Assembly (NCBI GenBank): GCA_002862125.1
Contig: PHSP01000003.1
Location: forward strand, 1,240,001-1,304,000
From: Methylobacter sp. KS41
GTDB taxonomy: Bacteria; Pseudomonadota; Gammaproteobacteria; Methylococcales; Methylomonadaceae
Direction: 5' to 3'
DNA length: 64,000 nt
Below, piece after piece: positions 27,182-36,453 of this stretch (the first letter of the stretch is position 1; each line of letters begins with the position of its first letter). The translations under genes and the position numbers were made by a program. The notes beneath the pieces were generated by a model. It searched no databases and had not been told where the DNA came from. It worked only from the letters and a program-made list of their open reading frames with translations.

Positions 27182-29548
27182 TCATGCTGGGTTGAAGTGT
27201 AAGGCATGTAAAATTTTACCAGGCATAAAAGGGGCTGTTTTACCTTCTTGCCAGAACTTTTGTTGATCCCGGTAATGTCTTGAAAAAGGATGCCCGGATT
27301 GACCGCCGGGCATTTCCAGTATGCCGTTTTCGGGATGGGCGGGAGCCAGCACTAATCTTTCGCTGGCTCCATGTCCTTTTGACATGACTCTGACACAAAC
27401 GCTGGAGCAACCCGGGCTTTCGAAGTCTGCTATGTCTAGAAACTTTTCAAGAACCGGCAGACTCTTGCTGAAAGGATGCTGTTGAGCAATCCGGTTGACC
27501 GTCCCCCAGTTCAGTTGTTCAGGCTCAATACCGGGATACTCGCTTTGCAATTCTGTCGCCGCCGAATTTAATGCCGCCAAGATAAACTCACGCCAGTCCT
27601 CGTCATACTGGGCAGGAATAACACCGCGGGGACGTTGCGTCAACAATTGCCGCAACGGGGTTTCCATCTCTCGCCAGGCATAACTGAAATTTGGATCAAA
27701 TTGCCGGCAGCGAGCGACAACCTTGACAAACAGACCTTCGGCCAATTTTGTCCGGAACGCGGTTAACAGCGCCGCGCCCTTGCTATCTGTCTGCAGATAG
27801 CCATCCCAGGCGCGCAAGGTTTGCTCGCTTTGAGTTAACTTGCCGTCGTTGCGTTTGACAGCGGTTAACTCCTGTAAGGCGAGTTGCCGGTAAAACTCAT
27901 AGAATTCACTGCGGGTATCGAGTTGCATAGCCAACATGGCCTGTTCATTGATGCCGTCCGACTCCTTCAGCAATTCGGTGATGCGATGGGCGCGGTAGCC
28001 TAACGCCCAGTTATGGGCAATGACAAAAGGATAATCACGGCCCAGCGTGCGGTTATTGGCGGTGACAATAAAACCTTCAGGCGGGTCGAATAAGCGTGGT
28101 AATTGCTCTGCGGGAATAAAACCGTCCCAGGCCGCCGATGCGTCCGCCCAAGATCTGCTAGCCATGCCGTCAAAGCCTTTACGCTTGGGAAAACGGCCCA
28201 TATAAGTCCAGCCGATATGACCGGCGCGGTCAGCGAACACGACATTTTGCGGAGGGCCTCCGGCCTGATTAATTACCGTCATGGCTTCAGTGACAGAAGT
28301 CGCCTTATCCATATCGAGCAAACCGAGATCAACTGCGGACGATTCCAGCGCGGTCCATTTTATCGCCACCGAATGACCTAATAGCGGCTTTGAAGAGACC
28401 GGTCCCCAAATGGTGGAGCGCAATTCGATGGGAATATCGGCCTTGTCTTTCACCTTTATAAGCGCGGATTTTTTGGTAAAGCCTCGCCATCCTTGCGGAG
28501 TCAGGTATTCTCCGGAGTTGGCCGGATTAATGTCGAGAGTAATCAAGTCCAGCAGATCGGCTGTGACGTTGGTGAACCCCCAGGCGACATCGTTATTGCC
28601 GCCTATAATCTGCAGCGGCAACCCCGGCAAGGTAACGCCGTTCAGATATTGACCGGCGTAACGTAATTCGGCGCGATACCAAATATTCGGAGCATTCAAG
28701 CTTAAATGCATATCGTTGGCGACTATAGCACGGCCATCCAGTGTCTTTTTGCCTGCCACCACCCAATTATTTGAACCGGCTATGCTGCTGTCAACATCAA
28801 TGGAACCCTTTGCCAATTGGACCGGTTGCGCATCGAGAGAGGCAAAGGCGCTAACGGGTATTGGCTGTGCCGGACGGTGCGAATTCGAACCGCCTAACAG
28901 TACCGTGGCATAAATATCGGTATCCGGAGTCAAAAATTTCACCAATTGTTCAGGCAATGCTTTTTCCATGACCGTCACCATGCGTTCATCCTGTTCCTGC
29001 CCATTAAGCGTTTGAAACATGCCGAGTGCGACCAGTATGCTGTCTTCCGCACGCCAAGGTTCCGGATGATAATCAAGCGCTATAAATTCGGGCGGCAATA
29101 TTTTAGTCTGTTGAATGAAGGCGTTTACGCCTGACACATAAGCGTCCAATACTTGTTTCTGGCTGGCGGGCAAGGCAGAAACTATGGTTCCGGCTGTCTG
29201 TTCAAACTGGTAGTCACGTTGACTCTTGTCCATATCAACTGCCTTTGAACCAAAGATTTCGGCCAGCCGGCCGGCGCTTTTCCGGCGCATTAATTCCATC
29301 TGGAACAAACGGTCTCGGGCATGTAAAAAGCCCAGGACTTGGTAAGCGTCATTGCGGCTGGCTGCATTGATTGATGGTATGCCGAGGCTGTCGGCGTGAA
29401 CCGATACCGGGCTTTTTAAACCTGACAGCACTACTTCGCCGTCTTCGATGGCTATTGACGCATAGAGCAAATAAAACAGTGCCGTTGCAGCAATGAGCGG
29501 CGCTGCGAGCAGTAAGATGCCAGCGTATTTCAATTTCTTGGCAAGCAC
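27182..29548 (-). CDS. Penicillin acylase family hydrolase (Ntn amidase)
   Basis: A 788-residue exported precursor of the penicillin G acylase/AHL acylase family. An N-terminal hydrophobic segment is followed by the alpha-chain ('GIPSINAASRNDAYQVLGFLHARDRLFQMELMRR'). The autocatalytic cleavage site is G|S259 in 'AGSNNWVV', and S259 becomes the N-terminal nucleophile of the beta-chain. Later 'NDMHLSLNAPNIWY' and the oxyanion asparagine region are kept. It acts in the periplasm on amides; family members cleave penicillins, acyl-homoserine lactones or related compounds. The substrate cannot be predicted from sequence. Confidence 0.9.
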   Translation of the reverse strand: MLAKKLKYAGILLLAAPLIAATALFYLLYASIAIEDGEVVLSGLKSPVSVHADSLGIPSINAASRNDAYQVLGFLHARDRLFQMELMRRKSAGRLAEIFGSKAVDMDKSQRDYQFEQTAGTIVSALPASQKQVLDAYVSGVNAFIQQTKILPPEFIALDYHPEPWRAEDSILVALGMFQTLNGQEQDERMVTVMEKALPEQLVKFLTPDTDIYATVLLGGSNSHRPAQPIPVSAFASLDAQPVQLAKGSIDVDSSIAGSNNWVVAGKKTLDGRAIVANDMHLSLNAPNIWYRAELRYAGQYLNGVTLPGLPLQIIGGNNDVAWGFTNVTADLLDLITLDINPANSGEYLTPQGWRGFTKKSALIKVKDKADIPIELRSTIWGPVSSKPLLGHSVAIKWTALESSAVDLGLLDMDKATSVTEAMTVINQAGGPPQNVVFADRAGHIGWTYMGRFPKRKGFDGMASRSWADASAAWDGFIPAEQLPRLFDPPEGFIVTANNRTLGRDYPFVIAHNWALGYRAHRITELLKESDGINEQAMLAMQLDTRSEFYEFYRQLALQELTAVKRNDGKLTQSEQTLRAWDGYLQTDSKGAALLTAFRTKLAEGLFVKVVARCRQFDPNFSYAWREMETPLRQLLTQRPRGVIPAQYDEDWREFILAALNSAATELQSEYPGIEPEQLNWGTVNRIAQQHPFSKSLPVLEKFLDIADFESPGCSSVCVRVMSKGHGASERLVLAPAHPENGILEMPGGQSGHPFSRHYRDQQKFWQEGKTAPFMPGKILHALHFNPA

Positions 29549-30026
29549 AATGAAACTCTTGTTAGCGATTGTTATGAGGAAGTCAGAATAGACTTTACGC
29601 TGAAAACTTTGGCGGAGTCAATCCGGGGTTGATACATGAAACGGTGTGTGAATTCACGTTGACCATTTTGAGGATACTTAAGGCTGATAAATTCCATTTT
29701 GCTTTACTGAAAAACATAGCCGCCAATGCTACTGTCGCAAAATTTAAAGGGACGCGGATAAAGCCGAACTTGCCGGGAAAATTATTCTGCTACAACTATA
29801 AACAGGTTATGATTTTGGAGCATTATGGGATAATGCCCGCATTTAAAACTGGACATGGGAACTTTATAACCAAAAAATGGTAGAAGCTCCACTGGTTTGA
29901 TAAATTTTGCGTGAGACTTGCGCAATAAGGCAGGATATTACGCGCAGCAGTGAAGTACAAGATCCGGCGCAATAAGGCTGCCGCCTGTTTCGCCTTGCTT
30001 TATTTTTACATTCGGGGCTCAGGGTC
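29549..30026. other. 478-bp spacer without a supported gene
   Basis: This lies between the divergent acylase and lipoprotein genes, so it should hold both promoters. An 84-codon plus-strand frame (29629-29883) has no recognisable domain. I see no strong palindrome or repeat. Confidence 0.5.
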
Positions 30027-30617
30027 ATGAAAAATATTGCTTTTCGAAATATCCGCAACGCCTTTTTCCTAGCTGTATTCATGCAAATCTCCGGGTGCGC
30101 CGGTAATGTAAGGGAAGAATCGGCTGATACGGTAGCGGAGCGCGTAAAGCACGTTTCAACAGCCAATAAACAAGGTTTGGCATGGCTTGCCCCTTACTTG
30201 CACTTAAGCCATTACCGCACCTTGTTTTATGGTTACGATACCGTTGATTACCGGCTGGCCGCTCCGGAAACTACGGCGAAAGGCGGCTTCCGTCTGTTGT
30301 TCGACGCGAGCTATGGAGGAAACCTCCGGCATTACGACCTGGCCAGATTTCCCGATCTGTCAACTCGCGTCATCAGCCATCGGCAACACGACGTCGAACG
30401 ATGTCAGCTCTTCAACTACATGATATCTTCCTGTCTTTACCGGGACCTGTTCAGCCTGGATTTATCCCGGTCCGATTTGGAAAATGCGCGAACCTCCGGC
30501 TTGCAGATTTTACTGTCCTCGGGAAAGCAAGATTACGAACGGATTAACCTGCCCGCGAATTATATACAAGGTTTTCTTAAGGCAAGCTCAACTTCCAAAG
30601 CAAAACAGATTCATTGA
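30027..30617 (+). CDS. Predicted lipoprotein of unknown function
   Basis: A 196-residue protein with a type II signal peptide: positively charged start, hydrophobic core and lipobox 'ISGC' with C24. The mature part has no domain I recognise. It contains 'LSHYRTLFYGYDTVDYRLAAP' and an aromatic, arginine-rich middle. It is probably anchored to the outer membrane. It stands alone between divergent and convergent genes, so the context gives no hint of its role. Confidence 0.65.
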   Translation: MKNIAFRNIRNAFFLAVFMQISGCAGNVREESADTVAERVKHVSTANKQGLAWLAPYLHLSHYRTLFYGYDTVDYRLAAPETTAKGGFRLLFDASYGGNLRHYDLARFPDLSTRVISHRQHDVERCQLFNYMISSCLYRDLFSLDLSRSDLENARTSGLQILLSSGKQDYERINLPANYIQGFLKASSTSKAKQIH

Positions 30618-30846
30618 TCATCGGCTTTCTCTAGTCAGCTCCATTGTTTCCCAAGGGATAACGCATTATAGCGGTTTAACGCGTCGCCCTTTGTTGCAAA
30701 AATACCTTCACAGTTAGCGAGTGAGTTAGCGAAACATCATGCAGCGGATGAGGATTGCTATTGTGGAATTTACCGCTTCGGGCCAAAAACAATAATTTAT
30801 CATCTTTAGACGTGCGGGTTGAGCTACATTTTTCTAGTCAGTCAAG

Positions 30847-31332
30847 TTATTGGCAGTTTACGAGTTCGACCTGCGTTGAACCCATCACGGTCACGCTTTT
30901 GCCGCCCGAGCTGGCGCCGAGCACAGTGGTTCCATCGGACGCCGATGCCAGGTGGGCCTTGCAGTCAGCCTTGATACTCAGGCTGCCCATCACGTTGACG
31001 TTCGACCGGAAGCAGTACCAGCCGTTAGGATTTAGAAGCTCCATCGTAGTTCCGCCCATGACATTAACGGCCGGTTCTACCAGGACCAGCGATGGTGAAT
31101 TCGTGCGCTCGGTATCCGTGGGGTTTTGTCCGATGCCGAATACCTTGACCGAGGTTCCGAGTGTCTTGTAGCGCGGGTTTTTGCCAAACGGGTTCGCGCC
31201 CCAGGCCTTGAGGCAACTGGCAATTGCATCATTTCTTTCCTCGGCGGATAACGGCCCGTGTGCAAGCAAGGCTATGCCGAACAGGATCCATGTCAATAGC
31301 CGTGTAACATTTTTAGAGTTTTTTATTTTCAT
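30847..31332 (-). CDS. Secreted protein with repeated VMG motifs, function unknown
   Basis: A 161-residue protein with a signal peptide cleaved near 'GPLSA|EE'. The mature domain shows a periodic pattern 'VNVMGGTTMEL', 'VNVMGSLSIKA' and 'VTVMGSTQVEL', plus an intermediate 'TTVLGASSGG', suggestive of a small beta-solenoid or beta-sandwich. Four cysteines could form disulfides. I do not recognise the family. The start at 31332 is well supported by GGAGA 7 nt upstream. A perfect palindrome lies just before the ribosome binding site. Confidence 0.7.
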   Translation of the reverse strand: MKIKNSKNVTRLLTWILFGIALLAHGPLSAEERNDAIASCLKAWGANPFGKNPRYKTLGTSVKVFGIGQNPTDTERTNSPSLVLVEPAVNVMGGTTMELLNPNGWYCFRSNVNVMGSLSIKADCKAHLASASDGTTVLGASSGGKSVTVMGSTQVELVNCQ

Positions 31333-31355
31333 AGTTATCTCCTTTGTTGATGGAA

Positions 31356-31371
31356 CCGTAGTCAACTACGG
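31356..31371 (-). promoter_or_regulatory. Palindrome in the leader of the VMG-repeat gene
   Basis: CCGTAGTCAACTACGG, 7-bp arms around a 2-nt centre, lies 24 nt before the start codon. It could be an operator for a dimeric regulator. As a hairpin the loop would be too tight unless the innermost pairs open. Confidence 0.4.
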
Positions 31372-31791
31372 CTATGCAGGGCATGTAAATTGAAAAAGAA
31401 TTGTCCCGCCTTTTGCCGATAAATCTCAATGGCTTGATGCTGAATGCGATTTACTTTAAAGTTGATGAGTATCCTGGCAAAAAAGCATTGCCAGCTTACC
31501 GGACTTCGTGGACAAAGGAAAGAAGCTCATCGTTCGGATGCATTCTGTTGTGCGGGCTGGAAGCGCCTGTTTACGCATTTCCCGGCGCTAATTATTTTTT
31601 TGGCAAAAATAGCGCGCCCAAACAGCAAGGCTCTGGGACTTTTTAAAGATTAAATTCCAATTTATTGGAATGTTTAGAGATTATCAGATAAATTGAAATT
31701 TTATGCGACTATTTTCCGTCTGGTAGCCGATGTTCCGGCAACCATATCCTTATAAAATCTTTTTTGAATTTTCTGCATATTTCCGGAGTTT
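31372..31791. other. 420-bp spacer without a supported gene
   Basis: Two overlapping short plus-strand frames (31401-31646 and 31444-31653) show no recognisable domain or ribosome binding site. The stretch lies between divergent genes. I see nothing else in it. Confidence 0.45.
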
Positions 31792-32409
31792 ATGGTGATG
31801 ACCGCTAAAGCCTTATTACAGATGTTCCCATGTCATCACGCAATGAAAAGTCTGGTTGTTTTGGTTGGATTTATCACTCTATTGTTGATATTAAGCGCTT
31901 GTCAGGCCGCATTAAGCCCCGGACAAGTCACCCTTGCATTCTGGGAAGCGATGGCGCAAGGAAATCTTGAATCTGCCAGAAAACATGCCACAAAGGATAC
32001 TCAACATCTCGTGATTAAACAGCAAAATATGGAAGGCGCATCAATAAAGACCGGGGAGGTTGTCATCGACGGTCCTAATGCAAGCGTATTAACGATCATG
32101 ACGTTAAAAAAGCCTGATAACAAAGAACCTTTATCGTTTAACACCGTTTTATTAAAAGAAAACGATCTCTGGAAGGTCGATTATCTGCAGACGCAGAATA
32201 ATATTTCAACACTGCCTTTTGGCGAGCTTTTTAAAAGCTTGCAAGCGATTGGCGATGCCGTCAACAAGGAGCTGGAACAACGGATTCCTCTGCTTGATAA
32301 ACAGATCAAGTCCTTCAGTGAGGAATTAACACGGCAACTGGAAGAATTTCGCCGTAATCTGGAAAAGTCTATCCCGCCTGAAAAGCAAACGCCGCCAGGT
32401 TCGATTTAG
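31792..32409 (+). CDS. Lipoprotein with DUF4878/NTF2-like domain
   Basis: A 205-residue protein. The lipoprotein signal is 'VGFITLLLILSAC' with the lipid-modified cysteine near residue 37. The mature part ('SPGQVTLAFWEAMAQGNLESARKHAT', then 'LKENDLWKVDYLQTQ') resembles the NTF2-like fold of DUF4878 lipoproteins. A C-terminal amphipathic, probably coiled-coil segment follows ('IPLLDKQIKSFSEELTRQLEE'). The GGAG before 31792/31798 supports the upstream start, which puts an unusual 17-residue leader before the signal helix; the ATG at 31843 is an alternative. The function is unknown. It is convergent with mtgA. Confidence 0.65.
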   Translation: MVMTAKALLQMFPCHHAMKSLVVLVGFITLLLILSACQAALSPGQVTLAFWEAMAQGNLESARKHATKDTQHLVIKQQNMEGASIKTGEVVIDGPNASVLTIMTLKKPDNKEPLSFNTVLLKENDLWKVDYLQTQNNISTLPFGELFKSLQAIGDAVNKELEQRIPLLDKQIKSFSEELTRQLEEFRRNLEKSIPPEKQTPPGSI

Positions 32410-32516
32410 TTGTTGGAGGTGTCAGGCAGGGTAAGCTTCGTCTGCCATTTTCCATCAGCAAAACAAGCAATAGCACTGAAATTTGTGGTGTCTGTCGTGA
32501 AATCACTCTGCGCAAT

Positions 32517-33287
32517 TTAATCCCGTGCCGGATCACCCATATTTCGCATTTGCCTGAGTATCCAGTTCTGCCTTCTGACGACATAATTGGATGGCCGCGC
32601 TGCCAGCAGTCTTAGCGGATTTGGTAAAGTGGCGGCAAGCATGGCAGCTTGAGAACGGCTGAGGCTTTTTGCGGACACACCGAAATAGTGTTGACTGGCG
32701 GCTTCTATGCCAAATAAATGGTTGCCGAATTCGGCGATATTGAGGTAAACCGTCAATATCCGCTCCTTACTCCAAAATATTTCGATCAGCAGCGTAAACC
32801 AGGCTTCCAAACCTTTACGGACAAAGCTTTTCGATGGCGTTAGAAATAAATTTTTAGCGACTTGTTGGGTTATCGTGCTGGCTCCTCTAAGCCGCCGTCC
32901 GCCGTTGATGTAAGTATTTATTGATGAGCGTATGGCTTGTAAATCAAAACCGAAGTGCTGGTAAAAGTGCTGATCTTCCGAGGCAATCACTGCGGATGAA
33001 GCGTTTGGAGAAATTTTTTTTTCACTGACCCATTGATATTGAATGGGCTTGAATGAATGTTCGTCGATTAAGTCTTCATAATGCCGGAACAGCATAAAAG
33101 CTGTGGTCGGCACAGGCAGGAATCGCAATATCATGACCACAATTATCGATGCTGCGACAAAGAAAAGCAGGCTATTTCGCAGAATTGCACGTATTGACAA
33201 GGAACGGACTCGGCTGGATTTATTGGGGCGGGATTTTTTTGTCAAGTTGCAAAGACTGTTTATCGTTAAGGTTCGCTGTTCTCCCAT
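32517..33287 (-). CDS. mtgA: Monofunctional peptidoglycan glycosyltransferase
   Basis: A 256-residue GT51 enzyme with one N-terminal transmembrane helix (about 37-55). It polymerises lipid II into glycan strands in the periplasm. The catalytic motif 'ASEDQHFYQHFGFD' carries E104. 'GASTITQQVAKNLFL', 'RKGLEAWFTLLIE' and 'KERILTVYLNIAEFG' are the other GT51 motifs. There is no transpeptidase domain, as expected for MtgA. Length is normal for the family. Confidence 0.95.
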   Translation of the reverse strand: MGEQRTLTINSLCNLTKKSRPNKSSRVRSLSIRAILRNSLLFFVAASIIVVMILRFLPVPTTAFMLFRHYEDLIDEHSFKPIQYQWVSEKKISPNASSAVIASEDQHFYQHFGFDLQAIRSSINTYINGGRRLRGASTITQQVAKNLFLTPSKSFVRKGLEAWFTLLIEIFWSKERILTVYLNIAEFGNHLFGIEAASQHYFGVSAKSLSRSQAAMLAATLPNPLRLLAARPSNYVVRRQNWILRQMRNMGDPARD

Positions 33288-33477
33288 ACCTTAGGTGAAA
33301 AGACTTTTGCATATATAATAAAGCCTTTGCATCAAATTGAATACAAATCCTCTGCTATTTTTGCTACTGAACCGCTTCGCCCACGATGGCTTCGGTTTGC
33401 CAGTCGCCGCCTAATGAAATGGTTTAATTAAACAAGACACTTCTAAAGACAGCTTTATAATGTCAACAGAGGTGAAC

Positions 33478-33864
33478 ATGAGTAATCAAACTAAACAAAA
33501 ACGACCCAATTTCACGATTGAATTTAAACAAGATGCAGCCAAGTTAGTAAATGAAAAAGGCTATACGCACAAGCAAGCAGCCGATAATCCAGGCATTTCT
33601 CTTAGCGCTATTGGGCGATGGGTGAGAGCCGAACAAGGATCGATATCACCATCGGCGGCCAAGAACCGCGTTTTGAATTTGACTGATCAAGGTGAGTTAA
33701 CGCGGTTACGTAAAGAAGTTGAACAGTTGCGGATGGAGCGCGAAATATTAAAAAAGGCCGCCGTCTTCCCTTCGGCAAGCTCAGCACAGGCTTTGCGAAA
33801 GAACTCCAATAAATGGTTTTATTCGAGAGCAACAGAAGACTTTTCCAATTACCGTGCTATGTAA
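33478..33864 (+). CDS. IS3 OrfA (helix-turn-helix protein), altered C-terminus
   Basis: A 128-residue OrfA with 'FTIEFKQDAAKLVNEKGYTH', the HTH 'KQAADNPGISLSAIGRWV' and the leucine-zipper region 'LTRLRKEVEQLRMEREILKK'. Near 'AAVF' the expected 'FAKESNKWFY' is interrupted by the translated 24-nt insertion. The frame stays open because 24 is a multiple of three. The GAGG ribosome binding site supports ATG 33478. OrfA normally helps OrfB through a frameshift fusion; that OrfB is destroyed here. Confidence 0.8.
   Translation: MSNQTKQKRPNFTIEFKQDAAKLVNEKGYTHKQAADNPGISLSAIGRWVRAEQGSISPSAAKNRVLNLTDQGELTRLRKEVEQLRMEREILKKAAVFPSASSAQALRKNSNKWFYSRATEDFSNYRAM
33768..33791 (+). repeat. 24-nt REP-like insertion inside orfA
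   Basis: Compared with the expected coding of AAVFFAKE, about 24 nt beginning CCCTTCGGCAAGC and ending CACAGGC are inserted. The opposite strand encodes 'PVLSLPKG'. This is a hallmark of a small dispersed repeat (CCTTCGACAAGCTCAGGAC-type) that occurs in many bacterial genomes. The exact borders are uncertain by one or two bases. Confidence 0.6.
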
Positions 33865-33950
33865 AGTGATGCAGGTTAGTACCAGCGCCTCTTATGCGTG
33901 GGCGAAAATGCCAGAAGATATTGATAAAAAATACTGCAAAAACAGCTTGA

Positions 33951-36059
33951 CCCATCTTCGTGACTCCAGTCTCCCTAAGTTATTGATTTTTGGTTACCGG
34001 CGGTTTTCATTTCGAAAAAACCCTTTAAAATCAATGCTCATTTTTCGCTCTCTCTTGTAGTGCCATCCATTTAGGTTTGCATCTTGATTTTTTCCGGAAT
34101 AGCGCCCATGCTAGAGCCATGTATATTCGAAGAACCAAAACTAAAACAGCGGATCATGGCGAAGATTCCTATACCTATCGGATCGTTGAATCCGTGCGTG
34201 AGGGAACACAAGTCAAGCAACGTACGCTACTCAATCTGGGCAAAGACTTTGCCATTGAGCCCGCGCACTGGCCCTTGCTTGCGGCCAGAATTGAACAGCT
34301 TCTGCAAGGCTCAGCGCCGCGCCAAGACGAGTTGTTTCATTTAGAGGATGATGCCGGTCAACTTCTGGAGGCCGCCGCCGTGCGCTATAGCGACCTCATC
34401 ATCGCGAAACTGGCGCAACCGGTGGCGGCAGCGACGCCCGGGCAGGATTATCATAGTGTCGGCATTAATCATATCGAAGCCCATCAAGCCCGCAGCATCG
34501 GCGGGGAAACGTTGGCGTTGCATGCGGTCATGCAGTTGCAGCTGGATCAGAAGCTTGCCGCACTGGGCTTTAACAAAATCGATGCCGCGGCGGCATTGGG
34601 CAGCATCATAGGGCGCATGATTTCACCCGGCAGCGAACTGCAGACCCATGACTGGCTGCAAGCGCGTACCGGCCTGGGTGAACTGCTTGATCATGACTAC
34701 GGCAGCACCAGTCTGACGCGCCTGTACACCATCAGCGATAAGTTGCTCAAACACCAGTCGGCGCTGGAAACTTTTCTGGGTGCTCAGGAGCAGACCTTAT
34801 TCGATTTAAACCGGAGCATCGTCTTGTACGACTTGACCAACACCTATTTTGAAGGCCAGTGCGCCCAAAACCCCAAGGCCCGGTTCGGCCGCTCCAAAGA
34901 AAAACGCCGTGATTGCCCATTGGTGACCTTAGGTCTGGTTCTGGATGGCAATGGCTTCCCGCTCAGCAGCCAGGTCTTTCCAGGCAACGCCAGCGAGCCC
35001 GCCACGTTGGCGCTGATGCTGGACGGTCTGCAGGGGAAAAATCCATTAGCCGGAGAAAAACCGGTCATTATCATGGATGCCGGCATTGCCAGCGCTGACA
35101 ATCTCGCCTGGTTAAGCGCGCGCGGTTATCTTTACCTGGTGGTCAGCCGGGAACGCTACCTACAAGATCCCAGAGACCAGGATAATGCCGTACTGGTTAG
35201 GGAAACCGGACAGAGCAAAGTCAGCGTTTACCGCACAATCGATGCAGAAACCGGGGAAACCCGGCTCTATTGCCACTCCGATCAAAAAGCCAAAAAAGAA
35301 CAGGCCATCCGCAACCGCTTCCACGTTCGTCTGGAAGAGGGGCTCGACAAGCTCCATGCCGGTTTGGACAAAAAAGGCACGATCAAAAACTACGCGAAAA
35401 TACTCGAACGCATTGGCCGGCTGCGCGAAAAAAACAGCCGCGTCGCGCAAGACTACCGCATTGAAGTCATTGCTGATGACGCGAAAAACAACGCCATCCG
35501 TATTGAATGGCAGCGTGAACCCAAAAGTGAACAAAAAGACCGGCACTGCGGAGTTTACTGCCTGAGAACCACTACTCCGGACTGGTCGGAAGAACAATTG
35601 TGGTCAACCTATATCATGCTGACCGAGATCGAAGCCACGTTCAGAAGCTTGAAAACCGACCTCGGCTTACGTCCAGTTTTCCACCATAAAGAAGAACGCG
35701 TCACCGGACACTTGTTCATTACTTTAATGGCCTACCATCTGGTGCATACCCTGCGCTATCAACTCAAGCAGCAGGGTATCCATTTAAGCTGGGACAGCAT
35801 ACGCAACATTATGTCGACCCAACAACGCCTCACGATTACCTTGCCGACAGAGGATAATAAGACCATTCACCTGCGCACAACAACCCAAGCCGAAACACGC
35901 CAAAAACAACTATACGCAGCCTTAAGTATCAAACCTGACCTGATAGGTAAATGTAAGACGATTATTGATAAGAAAAAATATGTAGTGCCATTTGAGATAA
36001 ATTAAAATTTTAACTTATTGAAATAACAAGAAATTATCAGTAGAATTCACGAAGATGGG
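33951..36059 (+). mobile_element. IS4/IS1634-type element nested in the IS3 element
   Basis: The ends are perfect 13-bp inverted repeats, CCCATCTTCGTGA at 33951-33963 and its complement at 36047-36059. They are flanked by a 4-bp direct repeat TTGA (33947-33950 and 36060-36063), the likely target-site duplication. The element is 2109 bp with one intact transposase gene. It interrupts orfB of the IS3 element, so it arrived later. Confidence 0.87.
34119..36005 (+). CDS. IS1634-family (IS4-like) transposase
   Basis: A 628-residue DDE transposase. The N-terminus 'MYIRRTKTKT', then 'DSYTYRIVESVREGTQVKQRTLLNLG', is typical of the family. The catalytic acids are likely D in 'LYDLTNTYFEG', D in 'VIIMDAGIAS' and E in 'MLTEIEATFRSLKTDLG', the last fitting the Y-R-E-K region. 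The gene is GC-richer than its surroundings and has no frame lesion, so the element may still be active. I chose ATG 34119 over an upstream frame start at 34077 because relatives start MYIRRxK. Confidence 0.9.
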   Translation: MYIRRTKTKTADHGEDSYTYRIVESVREGTQVKQRTLLNLGKDFAIEPAHWPLLAARIEQLLQGSAPRQDELFHLEDDAGQLLEAAAVRYSDLIIAKLAQPVAAATPGQDYHSVGINHIEAHQARSIGGETLALHAVMQLQLDQKLAALGFNKIDAAAALGSIIGRMISPGSELQTHDWLQARTGLGELLDHDYGSTSLTRLYTISDKLLKHQSALETFLGAQEQTLFDLNRSIVLYDLTNTYFEGQCAQNPKARFGRSKEKRRDCPLVTLGLVLDGNGFPLSSQVFPGNASEPATLALMLDGLQGKNPLAGEKPVIIMDAGIASADNLAWLSARGYLYLVVSRERYLQDPRDQDNAVLVRETGQSKVSVYRTIDAETGETRLYCHSDQKAKKEQAIRNRFHVRLEEGLDKLHAGLDKKGTIKNYAKILERIGRLREKNSRVAQDYRIEVIADDAKNNAIRIEWQREPKSEQKDRHCGVYCLRTTTPDWSEEQLWSTYIMLTEIEATFRSLKTDLGLRPVFHHKEERVTGHLFITLMAYHLVHTLRYQLKQQGIHLSWDSIRNIMSTQQRLTITLPTEDNKTIHLRTTTQAETRQKQLYAALSIKPDLIGKCKTIIDKKKYVVPFEIN

Positions 36060-36419
36060 TTGAGGCTAAGGCGATTGAGCTATTTGAAGAAAACAAGAAC
36101 GTTTATGGTTCTAGCCGTTTGTCGGAAGCCTTTATAAAAGAAGATATTCAGGTCGGGCGCTATAAAGCGAGGCAATTGATGAAAAAATTGGGCTTGAAGC
36201 CACGCTACCCAAAACGCTTCAAAGTGACTACAGACAGCGATCATAATGAGACGATTTCTCCCAATCTATTGAACAGACAGTTTGATGTCGCTGCGCCCAA
36301 TAAGGTTTGGACGACCGATATTACTTACGTCCGGACCCTTGAAGGCTGGCTCTACGTCGCGATTGTTATTGATTTATTTTCCAGGCAAGTGCTGGGCTGG
36401 TCCATTGCAGATCACATGC

Positions 36420-36453
36420 GTACCTCACTGTGTGTTGTACCTCACTGTGTGTT
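36420..36453 (+). repeat. 17-bp tandem duplication in IS3 orfB
   Basis: GTACCTCACTGTGTGTT occurs twice in direct succession (36420-36436 and 36437-36453). Removing one copy joins the frame 'IADHMRTSLCV' to 'NASQMAFWRRKPEPGL'. The copies are identical, so the event is recent or an assembly artefact. Confidence 0.85.

Noticed and set aside
29629-29883. 84-codon plus-strand frame in the acylase-lipoprotein spacer
   Set aside because: No domain, and it occupies the expected promoter region of divergent genes.
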